In this document: positions 33,960 through 42,681 of the stretch, in pieces
How the letters are laid out: the number at the start of each line of letters is the position of its first letter
Position numbering within the stretch: the first letter of the stretch is position 1
Assembly (NCBI RefSeq): GCF_014217835.1
Contig: NZ_CP055263.1
Coordinates: 124,001 to 188,000, forward strand
DNA from: Metabacillus sp. KUDC1714
GTDB lineage: Bacteria; Bacillota; Bacilli; Bacillales; Bacillaceae
DNA: 64,000 nucleotides
Direction of reading: 5' to 3'
The notes under the pieces: generated by a model
Databases searched by the model: none
The model's input: the letters and a program-made list of their open reading frames with translations, nothing else
What the model was told of the DNA's origin: nothing
Program-made: the position numbers and the translations under genes

Positions 33960-34547
33960 CTATTCCTTTGAAACAGACACTTTGTAAACAAACACATCTT
34001 GATACAAATCAATTATTTCTTGGAATCTAGGATCATCCTCTTTTAATGTTCCGTTCATCAGTTTATTTCCATTATCTTCAATTGCCAAACCAATGATAAT
34101 TTCCTCATTCAGTGTAAATGTAACTTCTTCTTCAAGCTTTTTGAAAAGTGAAGAGGCATTTACTTCTTCATATACACCATTTGAAACCATTGAATTAAAC
34201 CCATTTTCATAAAGTACTATGGTCTTAAAGGTAAAACTTTTGTCTGTTTTTTCTTTTGTTATAACAATTGACTCCAATCTATTTTCTAAAGAATCTGCCA
34301 TTTCTACAACATTTTCTTGTTTTACACCATCGTGATAATGTTCGACGATGATATTTAATAAATGCTCATTTGGAATTGATTTTACATCATAACCTAATAC
34401 TTCTTGACCCATTAAGCCTTCAAGCAATTTAATTTCTCTCTTTGAAAAATCTGTTGGGGAAATTTTCATTTCATCTAATGAAGTAATTTCCTCAGATGAA
34501 CACGCTGTTAGAAATAGAATAGATACAATGATAAGAAGCTTCCTCAA
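33960..34547 (-). CDS. Putative lipoprotein of unknown function
   Basis: 195 residues with a lipoprotein signal: MRKLLIIVSILFLTAC, lipobox LTAC, Cys16. The mature part is acidic with alternating beta segments. No family recognised. It starts with TTG overlapping the stop of the small membrane protein gene (TTGA), so the two form an operon. It stands where tapA-sipW-tasA are found in B. subtilis but does not resemble TapA or TasA. Confidence 0.75.
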   Translation of the reverse strand: MRKLLIIVSILFLTACSSEEITSLDEMKISPTDFSKREIKLLEGLMGQEVLGYDVKSIPNEHLLNIIVEHYHDGVKQENVVEMADSLENRLESIVITKEKTDKSFTFKTIVLYENGFNSMVSNGVYEEVNASSLFKKLEEEVTFTLNEEIIIGLAIEDNGNKLMNGTLKEDDPRFQEIIDLYQDVFVYKVSVSKE

Positions 34548-34789
34548 TCTCCCCCACCACCGCCTCCACCATCTCCACCTGAGTCGCCACCAAAACCACC
34601 AAATGAATCATTCGAATCATGATGATCCTGATCATGCCTATGATCTGAATCACCGATTATATAAGGTGGAACAAAGGTAGAATCCTGCTTTCTTGATTTT
34701 ACGTTTTTCTTTCCCTTCGTACTTACTACTATGCCAATTACAATAAAAAATAGTGTAATAAAAAAGATCGTAGAAATAAATGTAGCCAT
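34544..34789 (-). CDS. Small membrane protein with Asp/His and Gly-rich tail
   Basis: 81 residues. One N-terminal membrane helix (about 3-23), a short basic stretch (KGKKNVKSRK), then a tail rich in Asp, His and Ser (DSDHRHDQDHHDSNDSFGG) ending in mixed Gly/Asp runs. The His/Asp stretch could bind metal. Unknown family. It is coupled to the lipoprotein gene that follows. Confidence 0.7.
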   Translation of the reverse strand: MATFISTIFFITLFFIVIGIVVSTKGKKNVKSRKQDSTFVPPYIIGDSDHRHDQDHHDSNDSFGGFGGDSGGDGGGGGGGD

Positions 34790-34964
34790 ACTAATTCCCC
34801 CCTTAAAAATCTCTATTGATATAATATTATGATACCATCCAAACCTTTTACATGGTTGTACTTATTGTTGAGTTTATCTTATTTCTTATCTGCATAACAC
34901 CTTGCAAACATGTATAGTTTTCATGATTATGGAAATAAATACATAACGAGGATGGTGTTTTTAG

Positions 34965-35279
34965 GTGAAAAAATGGATATTTCTTCTTACAATACTATAC
35001 GGATTAACAGCTACGCAGGTTTCATTTTCACCTGAAGTTCATGCTGTTTCCCAAAAAACTTGGGAGGATGTCGCTGTCAATGAGACGAAAAAACGATATC
35101 CATTATCACAAGTATTGTTTTCACAGAAGATTTGGGACAAAGCAAAAAAGGATATAACGGTAAAACAATATCGCTTAACATTAAGAGAAGGTATGGAGGA
35201 TTTTGCGGTTTACACAACAATAACCTTTGATTCTTCTTCTGGTGAAATAAAAAAAATCCAGGTTATACCTGAAGCATAA
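34965..35279 (+). CDS. yqzG: Secreted DUF3889 protein YqzG
   Basis: 104 residues with a signal peptide (MKKWIFLLTILYGLTATQVS, likely cut near VHA). The mature part is a small basic alpha/beta domain with KKRYPLSQVLFSQKIWDKAK, typical of DUF3889. It starts with GTG; the ribosome site is weak. In B. subtilis yqzG lies between yqzE and tapA; here the same flank is kept on the yqzE side only. Function unknown. Confidence 0.82.
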   Translation: MKKWIFLLTILYGLTATQVSFSPEVHAVSQKTWEDVAVNETKKRYPLSQVLFSQKIWDKAKKDITVKQYRLTLREGMEDFAVYTTITFDSSSGEIKKIQVIPEA

Positions 35280-35291
35280 GTGAAACGAAGT

Positions 35292-35345
35292 GCTGACTTT
35301 TTAGATGATACACATTACGTGTAAAATTAAAAAGTCAGCCTTTTT
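35292..35345 (+). terminator. Intrinsic terminator of yqzG
   Basis: GCTGACTTTTTA (35292-35303) pairs with TAAAAAGTCAGC (35328-35339), followed by CTTTTTC. A smaller ACACATTACGTGT hairpin lies in the loop. Confidence 0.82.
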
Positions 35346-35433
35346 CTATAGCTTCTTATAAGATTTAAAATACTAAATCACTTGATTAACGGGAATAAAT
35401 GAAAGAATAATTTTGGGGTAATGTAACGTAAAA

Positions 35434-35468
35434 AACAGTACAATTTTCATTTAAGAAATTGTACTGTT
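35434..35468 (-). terminator. Intrinsic terminator of the comG-aroK-yqzE run
   Basis: On the minus strand AACAGTACAATTT pairs with AAATTGTACTGTT over a 9-nt loop, then a T-run (TTTTTTACG). It starts 10 nt after the yqzE stop and would end the transcript. Confidence 0.85.
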
Positions 35469-35477
35469 CCGAAATAC

Positions 35478-35669
35478 TTATTTTTTCCGCTTATTCATAA
35501 TTAGCTTAAGCGAAAAGGGAAGCACTCCAAGCCATCTATTGCTATAAAATGTTGAAGACGTTTCAACATGCTTTCGTTCTTCTCGTTGCTGTTTACGTGC
35601 TTCCTTTGGTGTGTCCATATACTTTACGATTTGTTGGGTTACATATTTAACATAATCATTTGTTGACAA
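35478..35669 (-). CDS. yqzE: YqzE family small protein
   Basis: 63 residues: NDYVKYVTQQIVKYMDTPKE, a basic middle (ARKQQREERKHVE), then SSTFYSNRWLGVLPFSLKLI. This is the YqzE family, found at the end of comG operons. The TTG start has AGAGGTG 9 nt upstream. Function unknown. Confidence 0.85.
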   Translation of the reverse strand: MSTNDYVKYVTQQIVKYMDTPKEARKQQREERKHVETSSTFYSNRWLGVLPFSLKLIMNKRKK

Positions 35670-35723
35670 GGTAAAAACACCTCTAACCTTTTGTTCTCAC
35701 CTCTATTTATTACCATAAGTTAG

Positions 35724-36218
35724 TTATTTTAATCGTGAAATAATTTCATTCACAATTTCTTCAATCTCTTTATTCGAAGTATCCACTGTGAATGAACAAT
35801 CCTGGTAAAAAGCTACACGTGAATGATATAAAGCATGAAGTTCATCTTTTGTTTTCTTACTCGCTAAAGGACGATTTGTATCTGAGTGTACACGGTCATA
35901 TATAATGTCAATGTCTGCATGCAATAAGATGATTTGTCCATTCTCTTTCATCAAAGCACGATTTTCATCTTTTATTACGATACCACCACCTGTTGTGATG
36001 ATTACGTCCTCAGTTGGGAGTTCTTTGAGCATCTCTGTTTCTGCATCACGAAAAAAGCTCTCTCCGTGCTGGTCAAAAATCTCCTTTATGGTCATGTTTA
36101 GCTTTTTTACAATTTGTTGGTCTGAATCTAGTACAGGTAGATTTAGTTTCTCTGCTAGTAGTTCACCTACTGTTGTTTTCCCCGCTCCCATAAATCCGGT
36201 TAAATAGATAGCCTTCAA
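35724..36218 (-). CDS. aroK: Shikimate kinase
   Basis: 164 residues. It phosphorylates shikimate with ATP in aromatic amino acid synthesis. Walker A GFMGAGKTT (8-16), LDSDQQI shikimate site, FRDAETEML, TTGGGIV and the lid NRPLASK are present. The TTG start has GGAGG 10 nt upstream. It sits between comGG and yqzE, as in many bacilli. Confidence 0.95.
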   Translation of the reverse strand: MKAIYLTGFMGAGKTTVGELLAEKLNLPVLDSDQQIVKKLNMTIKEIFDQHGESFFRDAETEMLKELPTEDVIITTGGGIVIKDENRALMKENGQIILLHADIDIIYDRVHSDTNRPLASKKTKDELHALYHSRVAFYQDCSFTVDTSNKEIEEIVNEIISRLK

Positions 36219-36261
36219 AATAAATATCCTCCACGTTTTTCTTTATACAATAACACAATTG

Positions 36262-36642
36262 CTAATATTCAGACCATACAATCATTTCATTTTTTATAAG
36301 ATCATATTGAAAGTTCGCCGTATATTGTTTGTTTTTAGGTGATTCACAAGATATTTGTACTTCATAAACACTAGAGGTGATTTCGCTGATAACATATGTG
36401 AAGCTACCATTTATTGTGTTTGTAACAGTAGCTTCATTTATTTTTGCTGTTCTATTTTTAATTTCAAATAATGATTGATCTACCGCCAGCTGCATTAAGT
36501 TATCGAGTAGATAATATTGTTCTGTTTCGGAATAGAAGTGCTTTTCACTAATAAGTGAAGTCGAGATATGCGCTACAATTAACAAGCAAAATAGGACAAT
36601 AACCATGGTTGTTGGAAAAATAAATCCTTTTTCGTTTCTCAT
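36262..36642 (-). CDS. comGG: Competence pseudopilus protein ComGG
   Basis: 126 residues. A hydrophobic N-terminal helix (FIFPTTMVIVLFCLLIVAHI) lies without the full prepilin motif, as is usual for ComGG. It is the last gene of the comG operon; its ATG shares one base with the comGF stop. Confidence 0.88.
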   Translation of the reverse strand: MRNEKGFIFPTTMVIVLFCLLIVAHISTSLISEKHFYSETEQYYLLDNLMQLAVDQSLFEIKNRTAKINEATVTNTINGSFTYVISEITSSVYEVQISCESPKNKQYTANFQYDLIKNEMIVWSEY

Positions 36643-37076
36643 TAATTTGACCTTTCCTTAAAGGTTCGGAAAGTATGACGATAGTTCTTCCCTGCTATAC
36701 TTTCTACAAATAGTTGAACGCCTAGGAGATCCTGTTGGAATTCAACATTTTTCACTTTAAGTAAAAAGATTTCATGTCCTTTGCCATCAACTTGTCTGCG
36801 AATTAAGTTCTTATATTGACTAATTCTGACTAATTGGCCTTGTTTGTTTATAAAGGTTATTTCTGATTTATTAGCGGTAATGTTACTTGCTTCTTTCAAA
36901 TCTTTATGTAATTGAATGACAAATAGTTCCCATTCATATGGCCTTAAATCTTCTGGATGTTGGGAATGCGAAAGTAAAAAGTGGAGAATGATTGTCAAAG
37001 TAGAGATGATGATCGAGTAGATAAAGAAGGAAAGAAGCAGATTCAAAAAGGTATAGCCCCGTTCGTTATGAAACAA
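36642..37076 (-). CDS. comGF: Competence minor pseudopilin ComGF
   Basis: About 144 residues from a TTG at 37076: FHNERGYTFLNLLLSFFIYS is a prepilin-like N-terminus, and the conserved block near RQVDGKGHEIFLLKV matches ComGF (RKRVDGKGH in B. subtilis). The frame is open to 37196, but the extra residues overlap comGE and lack a ribosome site. The TTG overlaps the comGE stop by 11 nt, which suggests coupling. Start uncertain. Confidence 0.85.
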   Translation of the reverse strand: MFHNERGYTFLNLLLSFFIYSIIISTLTIILHFLLSHSQHPEDLRPYEWELFVIQLHKDLKEASNITANKSEITFINKQGQLVRISQYKNLIRRQVDGKGHEIFLLKVKNVEFQQDLLGVQLFVESIAGKNYRHTFRTFKERSN

Positions 37077-37392
37077 GAAAGCAAACTGATTTCGTTTTTT
37101 TGAACGAATTCGTCCAATACAAGCAAGCTCTTTTATACTTTTCTTCCTCCTCCCATGATAGGTTGTATTGTACATCTTCTTGAACAAACTCCTCATTTAC
37201 CATAGGAGCATTGTTAAGTGCCACCTCTTGCGTTTTTTGATGAAGAATTTTATATGCCTTTAGGGATTCCTGAGTATTCATCCTCTCTTGTGTTAAGAGG
37301 ACTAGCTGTGGAATGAGAATCGTGACAATTAAACTCCACATACTAAATGCAGCAATGGTTTCTGCAAAGGAAAATCCTTTACAATTTTTCAA
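37066..37392 (-). CDS. comGE: Competence minor pseudopilin ComGE
   Basis: 108 residues: CKGFSFAETIAAFSMWSLIV is a type IV prepilin-like N-terminus (G-F, then E at +5). It overlaps comGD by 14 nt and comGF by 11 nt. It is part of the DNA-uptake pseudopilus. Confidence 0.85.
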   Translation of the reverse strand: MKNCKGFSFAETIAAFSMWSLIVTILIPQLVLLTQERMNTQESLKAYKILHQKTQEVALNNAPMVNEEFVQEDVQYNLSWEEEEKYKRACLYWTNSFKKTKSVCFLVS

Positions 37393-37831
37393 TTTTCATC
37401 CTCCCTTTTCCTAGATAAAAAATGACTTTATAGCTACTACCATTATATGTGATGAGCATTGTTCCACTTTTTTGTATAGATCCATTGCTATTAAAGGTTA
37501 CTCGATTCTTTAAAGTAACACCTTCTATTTGAATTTTATGCTGATAATTACTACTTAACAAGGTTTTAGCTGATTCACCTGTTACGATCTTATATTGGTT
37601 TCTTTCAACTGCAAATAAGATATAAACAGGTTCGTCATTTACTAAAGCATATTGCTGTGCATACATCATATCTTTTTCAAATTGCTCCAAAAAGGTTTCG
37701 ATCACTTTTTCATGATAAATTGGCACAATATTTACGATGAGCACAAAGCTCATAATGGTAACGATCGAAAGTACTAGAAGTGATTCTACAAGTGTAAATC
37801 CATTTTTATGGGGCTTCTGGTGCTGTTCCAC
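37379..37831 (-). CDS. comGD: Competence minor pseudopilin ComGD
   Basis: 150 residues with the class III prepilin signature KNGFTLVESLLVLSIVTIMS (cut after G, E at +5), processed by ComC. It overlaps comGC by 26 nt. Confidence 0.9.
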   Translation of the reverse strand: MEQHQKPHKNGFTLVESLLVLSIVTIMSFVLIVNIVPIYHEKVIETFLEQFEKDMMYAQQYALVNDEPVYILFAVERNQYKIVTGESAKTLLSSNYQHKIQIEGVTLKNRVTFNSNGSIQKSGTMLITYNGSSYKVIFYLGKGRMKIEKL

Positions 37832-38123
37832 CCTCAGTTACCTCACCAGTTGCAGATATTACAACACTATTCCCATTAGGACATACTGGTGTATCCCGTA
37901 AGTAACCTTCAGCTACAAGTTCAGCAACACTTGGTGTATTTGTGTTGTCGATCTCATAAGCTGTTGCTTGTGCCTGGACCATATTAATTAAACCATCACA
38001 GCCCTTTTCTTGAATGCTTGAATTATGCTTTGTCACATTAGGGATCGTGATTAATAAGAGTACAGAAATAACCAATAAAACAATTAGCATTTCGATTAGG
38101 GTAAAACCTTTTTGATTTTTCAT
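37806..38123 (-). CDS. comGC: Major competence pseudopilin ComGC
   Basis: 105 residues: MKNQKGFTLIEMLIVLLVIS, an ideal prepilin peptidase site (KG/FTLIE). The Cys pair (C59 and C81) probably forms the disulfide known in ComGC. AGGAGG lies just before the ATG. Confidence 0.95.
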   Translation of the reverse strand: MKNQKGFTLIEMLIVLLVISVLLLITIPNVTKHNSSIQEKGCDGLINMVQAQATAYEIDNTNTPSVAELVAEGYLRDTPVCPNGNSVVISATGEVTEGGTAPEAP

Positions 38124-38131
38124 TTTTCCTC

Positions 38132-39166
38132 CTAAATATTTTCCATCATTTTGTACATTGGTAGTAGCATGGATAAATAAACAAATAAAACGACAATCCC
38201 GACAAAGGCATAAATAGTCGGTTGAATGATTGTCATAGCTTTGACGATTTTTTGTTCAAGTTTTTCTATAACAAATTGACTATACATATATAGCTCCCTT
38301 GCCAGCTGTCCATCAGCCTGTCCATGTAAAATCACAAGGGCAAGCTCCTTCTCATAAAATCCTCGATTTTCTATAATTTGATTAAGTTTTGCACCTGATT
38401 TTAACCTTTCAATTAAATGGCTAGCTTCAATTCGATAAAAGGGTAAAATATTTTGATTTTCAAATATTTTTAAGCTTTCAAATGTCGACATCCCTCCTCT
38501 CAAAAGATTGCTAAGCTGTAGAGCAAAGAAATAGCTATGAAACATAATAAAGGTATTTTTTACAATTGGAATTTTGATTAAAGTTTTCATTTGCTCATCG
38601 ATTGGTTTCTTCTTATAGATGAGTAAATAATAGAGAAGAATTGCGATCGCCAAAGTTAATCCACCAAACCCGGTCCACTTTAATGCTGAGAAAACAAACA
38701 ATAGAAATACCGAAAAGAAGGATGCTTCTATATTCATTGAATCGTAAAGCTGCTGAAATTGTGGCGTAATAACGGATTGAACGATCGACAGGATCATAAT
38801 AACTGTTATGATAAGAAAGAGTGGATAACGAAGTATTTTAGATAGTTTTTCTAGGTGTGTCATTTTTTTATGGAGAATTTCACTGCTTTCTCTTAAAGCA
38901 AATTCCATATCACCGTGCTGCTCGGCAAAATAAAGATAACTTATGACGTCACGATGAAAATGTAAACTTGTTAAAGCTTTTCGAAATGAATGTCCTGAAG
39001 AAAGCTGCTCTAAACAAGCTAATAAGTCACCTTGTTTGCTCCCGTTTTCATTTACATACAGGAAATTCAATGCTTCATTTAAGGTATAACCCTTTTCAAG
39101 CATACTACTTAATCTTTTTAAGAGAATTGCTTGATCCTTTAAGCTCCATTTTTGGTTAATCTTCAT
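38132..39166 (-). CDS. comGB: Competence pilus platform protein ComGB
   Basis: About 344 residues of the GspF/PilC family with three membrane segments and two cytoplasmic domains. The ATG at 39166 (MKINQKWSLKDQAILLKRLS) overlaps the comGA stop by 11 nt; the frame stays open 17 codons further inside comGA without support. It works with the ComGA ATPase to assemble the pseudopilus. Confidence 0.92.
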   Translation of the reverse strand: MKINQKWSLKDQAILLKRLSSMLEKGYTLNEALNFLYVNENGSKQGDLLACLEQLSSGHSFRKALTSLHFHRDVISYLYFAEQHGDMEFALRESSEILHKKMTHLEKLSKILRYPLFLIITVIMILSIVQSVITPQFQQLYDSMNIEASFFSVFLLFVFSALKWTGFGGLTLAIAILLYYLLIYKKKPIDEQMKTLIKIPIVKNTFIMFHSYFFALQLSNLLRGGMSTFESLKIFENQNILPFYRIEASHLIERLKSGAKLNQIIENRGFYEKELALVILHGQADGQLARELYMYSQFVIEKLEQKIVKAMTIIQPTIYAFVGIVVLFVYLSMLLPMYKMMENI

Positions 39167-40223
39167 ATCGAAACACCCAGCGGTCATATGAATTAGGATA
39201 TAGGTATCCAAGTGCAATGCCTTTTTTGATCACATCCTTTAACATTGGATAAGAATATGCTGAAACTTCTCCTTTTGCTTCCTTTACAACCGCTGTAAGG
39301 TTTTTACCATAAAGCAATTCATATACACTTAAACGTCTTTTTTTCCTTAATTTCTTACAAAAAGGAGAACATTCACCTTCACAAAATGGGCACTTAAGCT
39401 GTACGAGGCGCTGAGCTGAAACTGCGATCAATGTTTGTTCTATTTCAGATAGACTTACATCGAATTCAAGTAGCCTGTATATCGCACCCTTTGCATCTCT
39501 TGTATGCATTGTAGAGAGTACTAAATGGCCTGTTAGACTAGCTCTAATCGCAATCTGGGCTGTTTCACGATCTCGAATTTCACCAACCATTATTATATCC
39601 GGATCGTGTCTTAAAATTGCCTTTAACCCTGCAGCGTAGGTAATTCCAGCTTTTTCATTAACTTGAACTTGCAGTACTTCTGCACTTTTTGTTTCAACTG
39701 GGTCTTCTAGCGTAATAATATTTCGGTTAAAATGACGCTTTGCATAGTGGATAAGTGAATATAAAGTGGTTGTCTTACCTGAGCCGGTTGGACCGGTAAA
39801 TACCATTAACCCGTGAGAATGGTTTAAAATTGAGAGCAATTTGTTTGTTGTAGCAGGAAATAAGGATAATTGTGTAATTGGGGGAATTTTCTCTTGAGGT
39901 AAAATTCGGATAACAAGGCTTTCCTCATGAATGGTAGGTAGTGTTGATAACCTGAGATGCACATTAATATTTGTTGTTGAGATAGATAGTGCTCCGTTTT
40001 GTGGTCGTCTCCTTTCGCCAATATCCATTGAAGCAAGAAATTTCAAATGAGAAATAATTCGCTCACATATCTCTTTTTTCATCGAGTGTTTTTCGATTAA
40101 GTCGTCATCTACCCTAAAATGAATTAACGTTTCTTGTTCTTTAGGAACAATGTGTATATCTGAAGCACGTAATGCACAAGCTTCTTCTATTAGTCGTTCA
40201 CTCAGCTGTTCAATGGTTTGCAT
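39156..40223 (-). CDS. comGA: Competence traffic ATPase ComGA
   Basis: 355 residues, GspE/PilB family. It has Walker A GPTGSGKTT, Asp box VTLEDPVE-type (ITLEDPVE), Walker B GEIRDRETA and the His box LSTMHTRD. Near the C-terminus CPFCEGECSPFC takes the place of the usual zinc region. The ATG at 40223 follows AAGGGAG. It is the first gene of the operon and is expected to be under ComK. Confidence 0.95.
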   Translation of the reverse strand: MQTIEQLSERLIEEACALRASDIHIVPKEQETLIHFRVDDDLIEKHSMKKEICERIISHLKFLASMDIGERRRPQNGALSISTTNINVHLRLSTLPTIHEESLVIRILPQEKIPPITQLSLFPATTNKLLSILNHSHGLMVFTGPTGSGKTTTLYSLIHYAKRHFNRNIITLEDPVETKSAEVLQVQVNEKAGITYAAGLKAILRHDPDIIMVGEIRDRETAQIAIRASLTGHLVLSTMHTRDAKGAIYRLLEFDVSLSEIEQTLIAVSAQRLVQLKCPFCEGECSPFCKKLRKKRRLSVYELLYGKNLTAVVKEAKGEVSAYSYPMLKDVIKKGIALGYLYPNSYDRWVFRYED

Positions 40224-40297
40224 TTCATCTTCTCCCTTCCTCACTTCTTTTCATGTAAGAACATTGTATAAAATGTTCAGCAGAAAATCACATTAGG

Positions 40298-40310
40298 AAA
40301 ATTGAATTTT
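40298..40310. promoter_or_regulatory. Candidate ComK AT-box upstream of comGA
   Basis: AAAATTGAATTTT matches AAAA-N5-TTTT exactly and lies 75 bp before the comGA ATG. The expected second AT-box is only a partial match (AGTTATTCTATTT, 8 bp further). AT-rich DNA makes chance matches common. Confidence 0.4.
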
Positions 40311-40519
40311 GTATTTTAAGTTATTCTATTTTCATTAACACATTTTTAAAAATTCATATGAAAAATAGATGAATTTTGTTTTGAAAAGAAAATATTCGTA
40401 CATAATACTAAATGTTGTTACATAGCATTTGATTTGCCAAGGGCTAACATATGACTCTTTTCCAATATGTATTTGCTCTTTATCTATTTTTAATTTTTAC
40501 TGAGTACGCTTATTATTAA

Positions 40520-40590
40520 TGGGCTATAGCCAGCGGTAAGGCAACGGACTTTGACTCCGTCATGCGTTGGTTCGAATCCAGCTAGCCCAG
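40520..40590 (+). tRNA. tRNA-Gln (anticodon TTG)
   Basis: A cloverleaf can be folded: acceptor TGGGCTA/TAGCCCA, D-stem GCC/GGC, anticodon stem ACGGA/TCCGT with loop CTTTGAC (anticodon TTG), T-arm GTTGG/CCAGC with TTCGAAT loop, discriminator G. No encoded CCA. The D-loop (AGCGGTAA) looks one base shorter than the Bacillus form I remember. A terminator follows. B. subtilis also has a tRNA-Gln near comG. Confidence 0.95.
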
Positions 40591-40599
40591 CTATTAAAG

Positions 40600-40632
40600 A
40601 GTCATCTGTCGCTTTCGCAGATGACTTTTTTC
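40600..40632 (+). terminator. Terminator of tRNA-Gln
   Basis: AGTCATCTG pairs with CAGATGACT (40618-40626) over a 9-nt loop, then six T. It lies 9 nt after the tRNA. Confidence 0.9.
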
Positions 40633-40898
40633 ATTAGTTGTTATCAATCAAATATTGAATATTTCTTTACAAGAGGTTTTTCTTTATTACTTTGTGGAAG
40701 GTATACTGTAAACGCTATTTACAAGTATGTAAAAGGTACATTATAATAATTAGAGTGATGGACTTGTATACACGAGTATGATTTGTCAAAAGCTATCATT
40801 ATGAAGATGTAATTTGTAAATCACATCATTTTGATTTTGAACCTGTATGACAGGGCATTAATACAGCTTGTGGCAAAGCCAACAAAGGAGGGATACAT

Positions 40899-41147
40899 AT
40901 GGATCGTATGTTTCGAGTATTAGGTTTCTGGACAGGAATCTTCGCTGTTATGTTTTATCTTGGTGACATGAAGACTACTTCCTTACTATTTTTCGGGCAA
41001 ACTGGGTTTTTCGTCTTTTTATCTTACTTAAAATTATCCGAGCGCATGTACATTTATATCTTTGGTGCTTACTTAACGGTTTTCTTTGTCGGATTTACGT
41101 ATTGGACAACATTTATGATGATTCCTGGTCAAAGCGTTGGACACTAA
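40899..41147 (+). CDS. yqgY: DUF2626 membrane protein YqgY
   Basis: 82 residues, three hydrophobic segments. MDRMFRVLGFWTGIFAVMFY and SYLKLSERMYIYIFGAYLTV are characteristic of DUF2626. GGAGGG lies 9 nt before the ATG. Function unknown; same place as in B. subtilis. The 308 bp before it hold the tRNA terminator and no further gene. Confidence 0.85.
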   Translation: MDRMFRVLGFWTGIFAVMFYLGDMKTTSLLFFGQTGFFVFLSYLKLSERMYIYIFGAYLTVFFVGFTYWTTFMMIPGQSVGH

Positions 41148-41152
41148 TTACT

Positions 41153-41191
41153 AAAAAACAGGTAGCCCCTTTTTGGGACTACCTGTTTTTT
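41153..41191. terminator. Bidirectional terminator between yqgY and yqgX
   Basis: AAAAAACAGGTAG pairs with CTACCTGTTTTTT (41179-41191) over a CCCC...GGG inner pairing. A- and T-runs on both sides serve both convergent genes. Confidence 0.9.
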
Positions 41192-41199
41192 CTTTCTAA

Positions 41200-41832
41200 T
41201 CAAAACCCATTCAAAAACGGATTTCTCTCCATTTCTAATTCGATACTCGTTTCAGGACCATGACCTGACAATACTAGGGTGTCCTCAGGAAGTGTAAGAA
41301 GTTTATCATGTATGCTTTTAATTAATTGTTCATGATTCCCCCCAGGTAAATCTGTTCTGCCTATGCTTCCTGCAAATAAGGCGTCTCCAGAAAAGACAAT
41401 TCCTGCTTCAGCAGCGTAAAACGAGATACTTCCTGGTGAATGACCAGGGGTTTCATATACCTGTAATGAAAAATTTCCAATTGTTAGTGTACCTTCACTT
41501 TTAATTAATTCATCAGCTGCAGATACTTTCACAGCTCCTGCCATAAAAAATTGCGAGCCATTTAATGATGGATCAGTTAGCCAATCCTTTTCATTTTTAT
41601 GTACATATACAGGTAACTTCCACTTATTACGAATATCATCGACCGCTCCTATATGATCAAAGTGAGCGTGTGTTAGTAAAATAGCTACTGGCTTTAGGTG
41701 TTGCTGTTGCAAGATGTTTGTCAGCTTGTTCGCATCCCCACCTGGGTCGATTATTAAGCACTCTTTCTCTTCATTCGAATAAATATAACAATTTGTTTGA
41801 AGAGGTCCTAATGGTAATTGTCTCCACTTCAT
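41200..41832 (-). CDS. yqgX: Metallo-beta-lactamase-fold hydrolase YqgX
   Basis: 210 residues of the glyoxalase II-like MBL family. The metal motif THAHFDHIG, then GHSPGS, FSGDALFAG and SGHGPET, gives the full metal ligand set. Likely a thiolester hydrolase; substrate unknown. GGAGG lies before the ATG. Confidence 0.9.
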   Translation of the reverse strand: MKWRQLPLGPLQTNCYIYSNEEKECLIIDPGGDANKLTNILQQQHLKPVAILLTHAHFDHIGAVDDIRNKWKLPVYVHKNEKDWLTDPSLNGSQFFMAGAVKVSAADELIKSEGTLTIGNFSLQVYETPGHSPGSISFYAAEAGIVFSGDALFAGSIGRTDLPGGNHEQLIKSIHDKLLTLPEDTLVLSGHGPETSIELEMERNPFLNGF

Positions 41833-42126
41833 CTATATACCTCCAAGTTTTATTCAATAACTATTATTTTACACTATTCTTTTGTAATAGGATATCTTGA
41901 TATCCATGATTGAACTTTATTCAAAATGGTCATGCTAAAATCAAATTGATTAGTAAAGTACCGTGAATTTTCCATAATTAATTACATTTTGTCTTTCACT
42001 ATATGGAAAATAAACTCGACAAACGTCTTGAAACCGATTAAAATATTAGAAGGACTTGTTTGTATCTTGTACATTTACTAAGCGATACAATGAAAATGAT
42101 CTACATAGAGTAAGGGGGCTTTTTTA

Positions 42127-42300
42127 ATGGGCTTAGTTATTATTTTCGGACTTGTTACCATTCTTGCAATTTTTGGCTTTATTCGTTCACTTAAAGAAAA
42201 GAACCTTCTTGGTGCTTTCTTTGCGTTTGGTACTTTAGCTGTATTCGGATGGTTTGCAGTCATGACTGTCTTACATCACGGTTTCCCAACTGCACACTAA
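42127..42300 (+). CDS. yqgW: DUF2759 membrane protein YqgW
   Basis: 57 residues, found by eye on the plus strand: MGLVIIFGLVTILAIFGFIR opens and HHGFPTAH closes, with two hydrophobic segments. AAGGGGG lies 9 nt before the ATG. A longer frame on the other strand here is a shadow. Function unknown. Confidence 0.85.
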   Translation: MGLVIIFGLVTILAIFGFIRSLKEKNLLGAFFAFGTLAVFGWFAVMTVLHHGFPTAH

Positions 42301-42314
42301 AGTATAATGTAAAC

Positions 42315-42344
42315 AACCCCTTAGCATAATTGCTAAGGGGTTTT
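42315..42344. terminator. Bidirectional terminator between yqgW and yqgV
   Basis: CCCCTTAGCA (42317-42326) pairs with TGCTAAGGGG (42331-42340) over TAAT, followed by TTTT. It sits between convergent genes. Confidence 0.85.
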
Positions 42345-42347
42345 AAA

Positions 42348-42665
42348 TTATTCTTCTGTTATATGCTTCTGTACACTTTCAAGCTTACCCACCATAGTTG
42401 TTTTTTTATCGCGTCGATCGTCTATACGGATATTTGTAGCTACTCTTTGTATTCCTTTATTGAAAGGAGCTTCATGGATCGCAGTTATTACCTCAAATAG
42501 AGTAGGTAGCTCCCCTTCAATGATTGTGTTCATAGGTGTTAACTGAAATTTAATTTTACCTTCATTTTCAAATGATTTTAATATATGCTGAATGTCTGCT
42601 ACATACTCGCTAACGCTTGGATTATTTGTCCCTACTGGGATTACTGTTACATCTACTATTGCCAC
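42348..42665 (-). CDS. yqgV: MTH1187-family thiamine-binding protein YqgV
   Basis: 105 residues of the UPF0045/DUF77 family: MAIVDVTVIPVGTNNPSVSE and KFQLTPMNTIIEGELPTLFE. Members bind thiamine-like ligands in a ferredoxin-like fold. GTG start with a weak AAGGGAAG upstream. It is in an operon after yqgU. Confidence 0.9.
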   Translation of the reverse strand: MAIVDVTVIPVGTNNPSVSEYVADIQHILKSFENEGKIKFQLTPMNTIIEGELPTLFEVITAIHEAPFNKGIQRVATNIRIDDRRDKKTTMVGKLESVQKHITEE

Positions 42666-42681
42666 CTTAAATACTTCCCTT

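Noticed and set aside
42078..42263. Minus-strand 61-codon frame
   Set aside because: Opposite to yqgW, which has the better ribosome site, family motifs and terminator.
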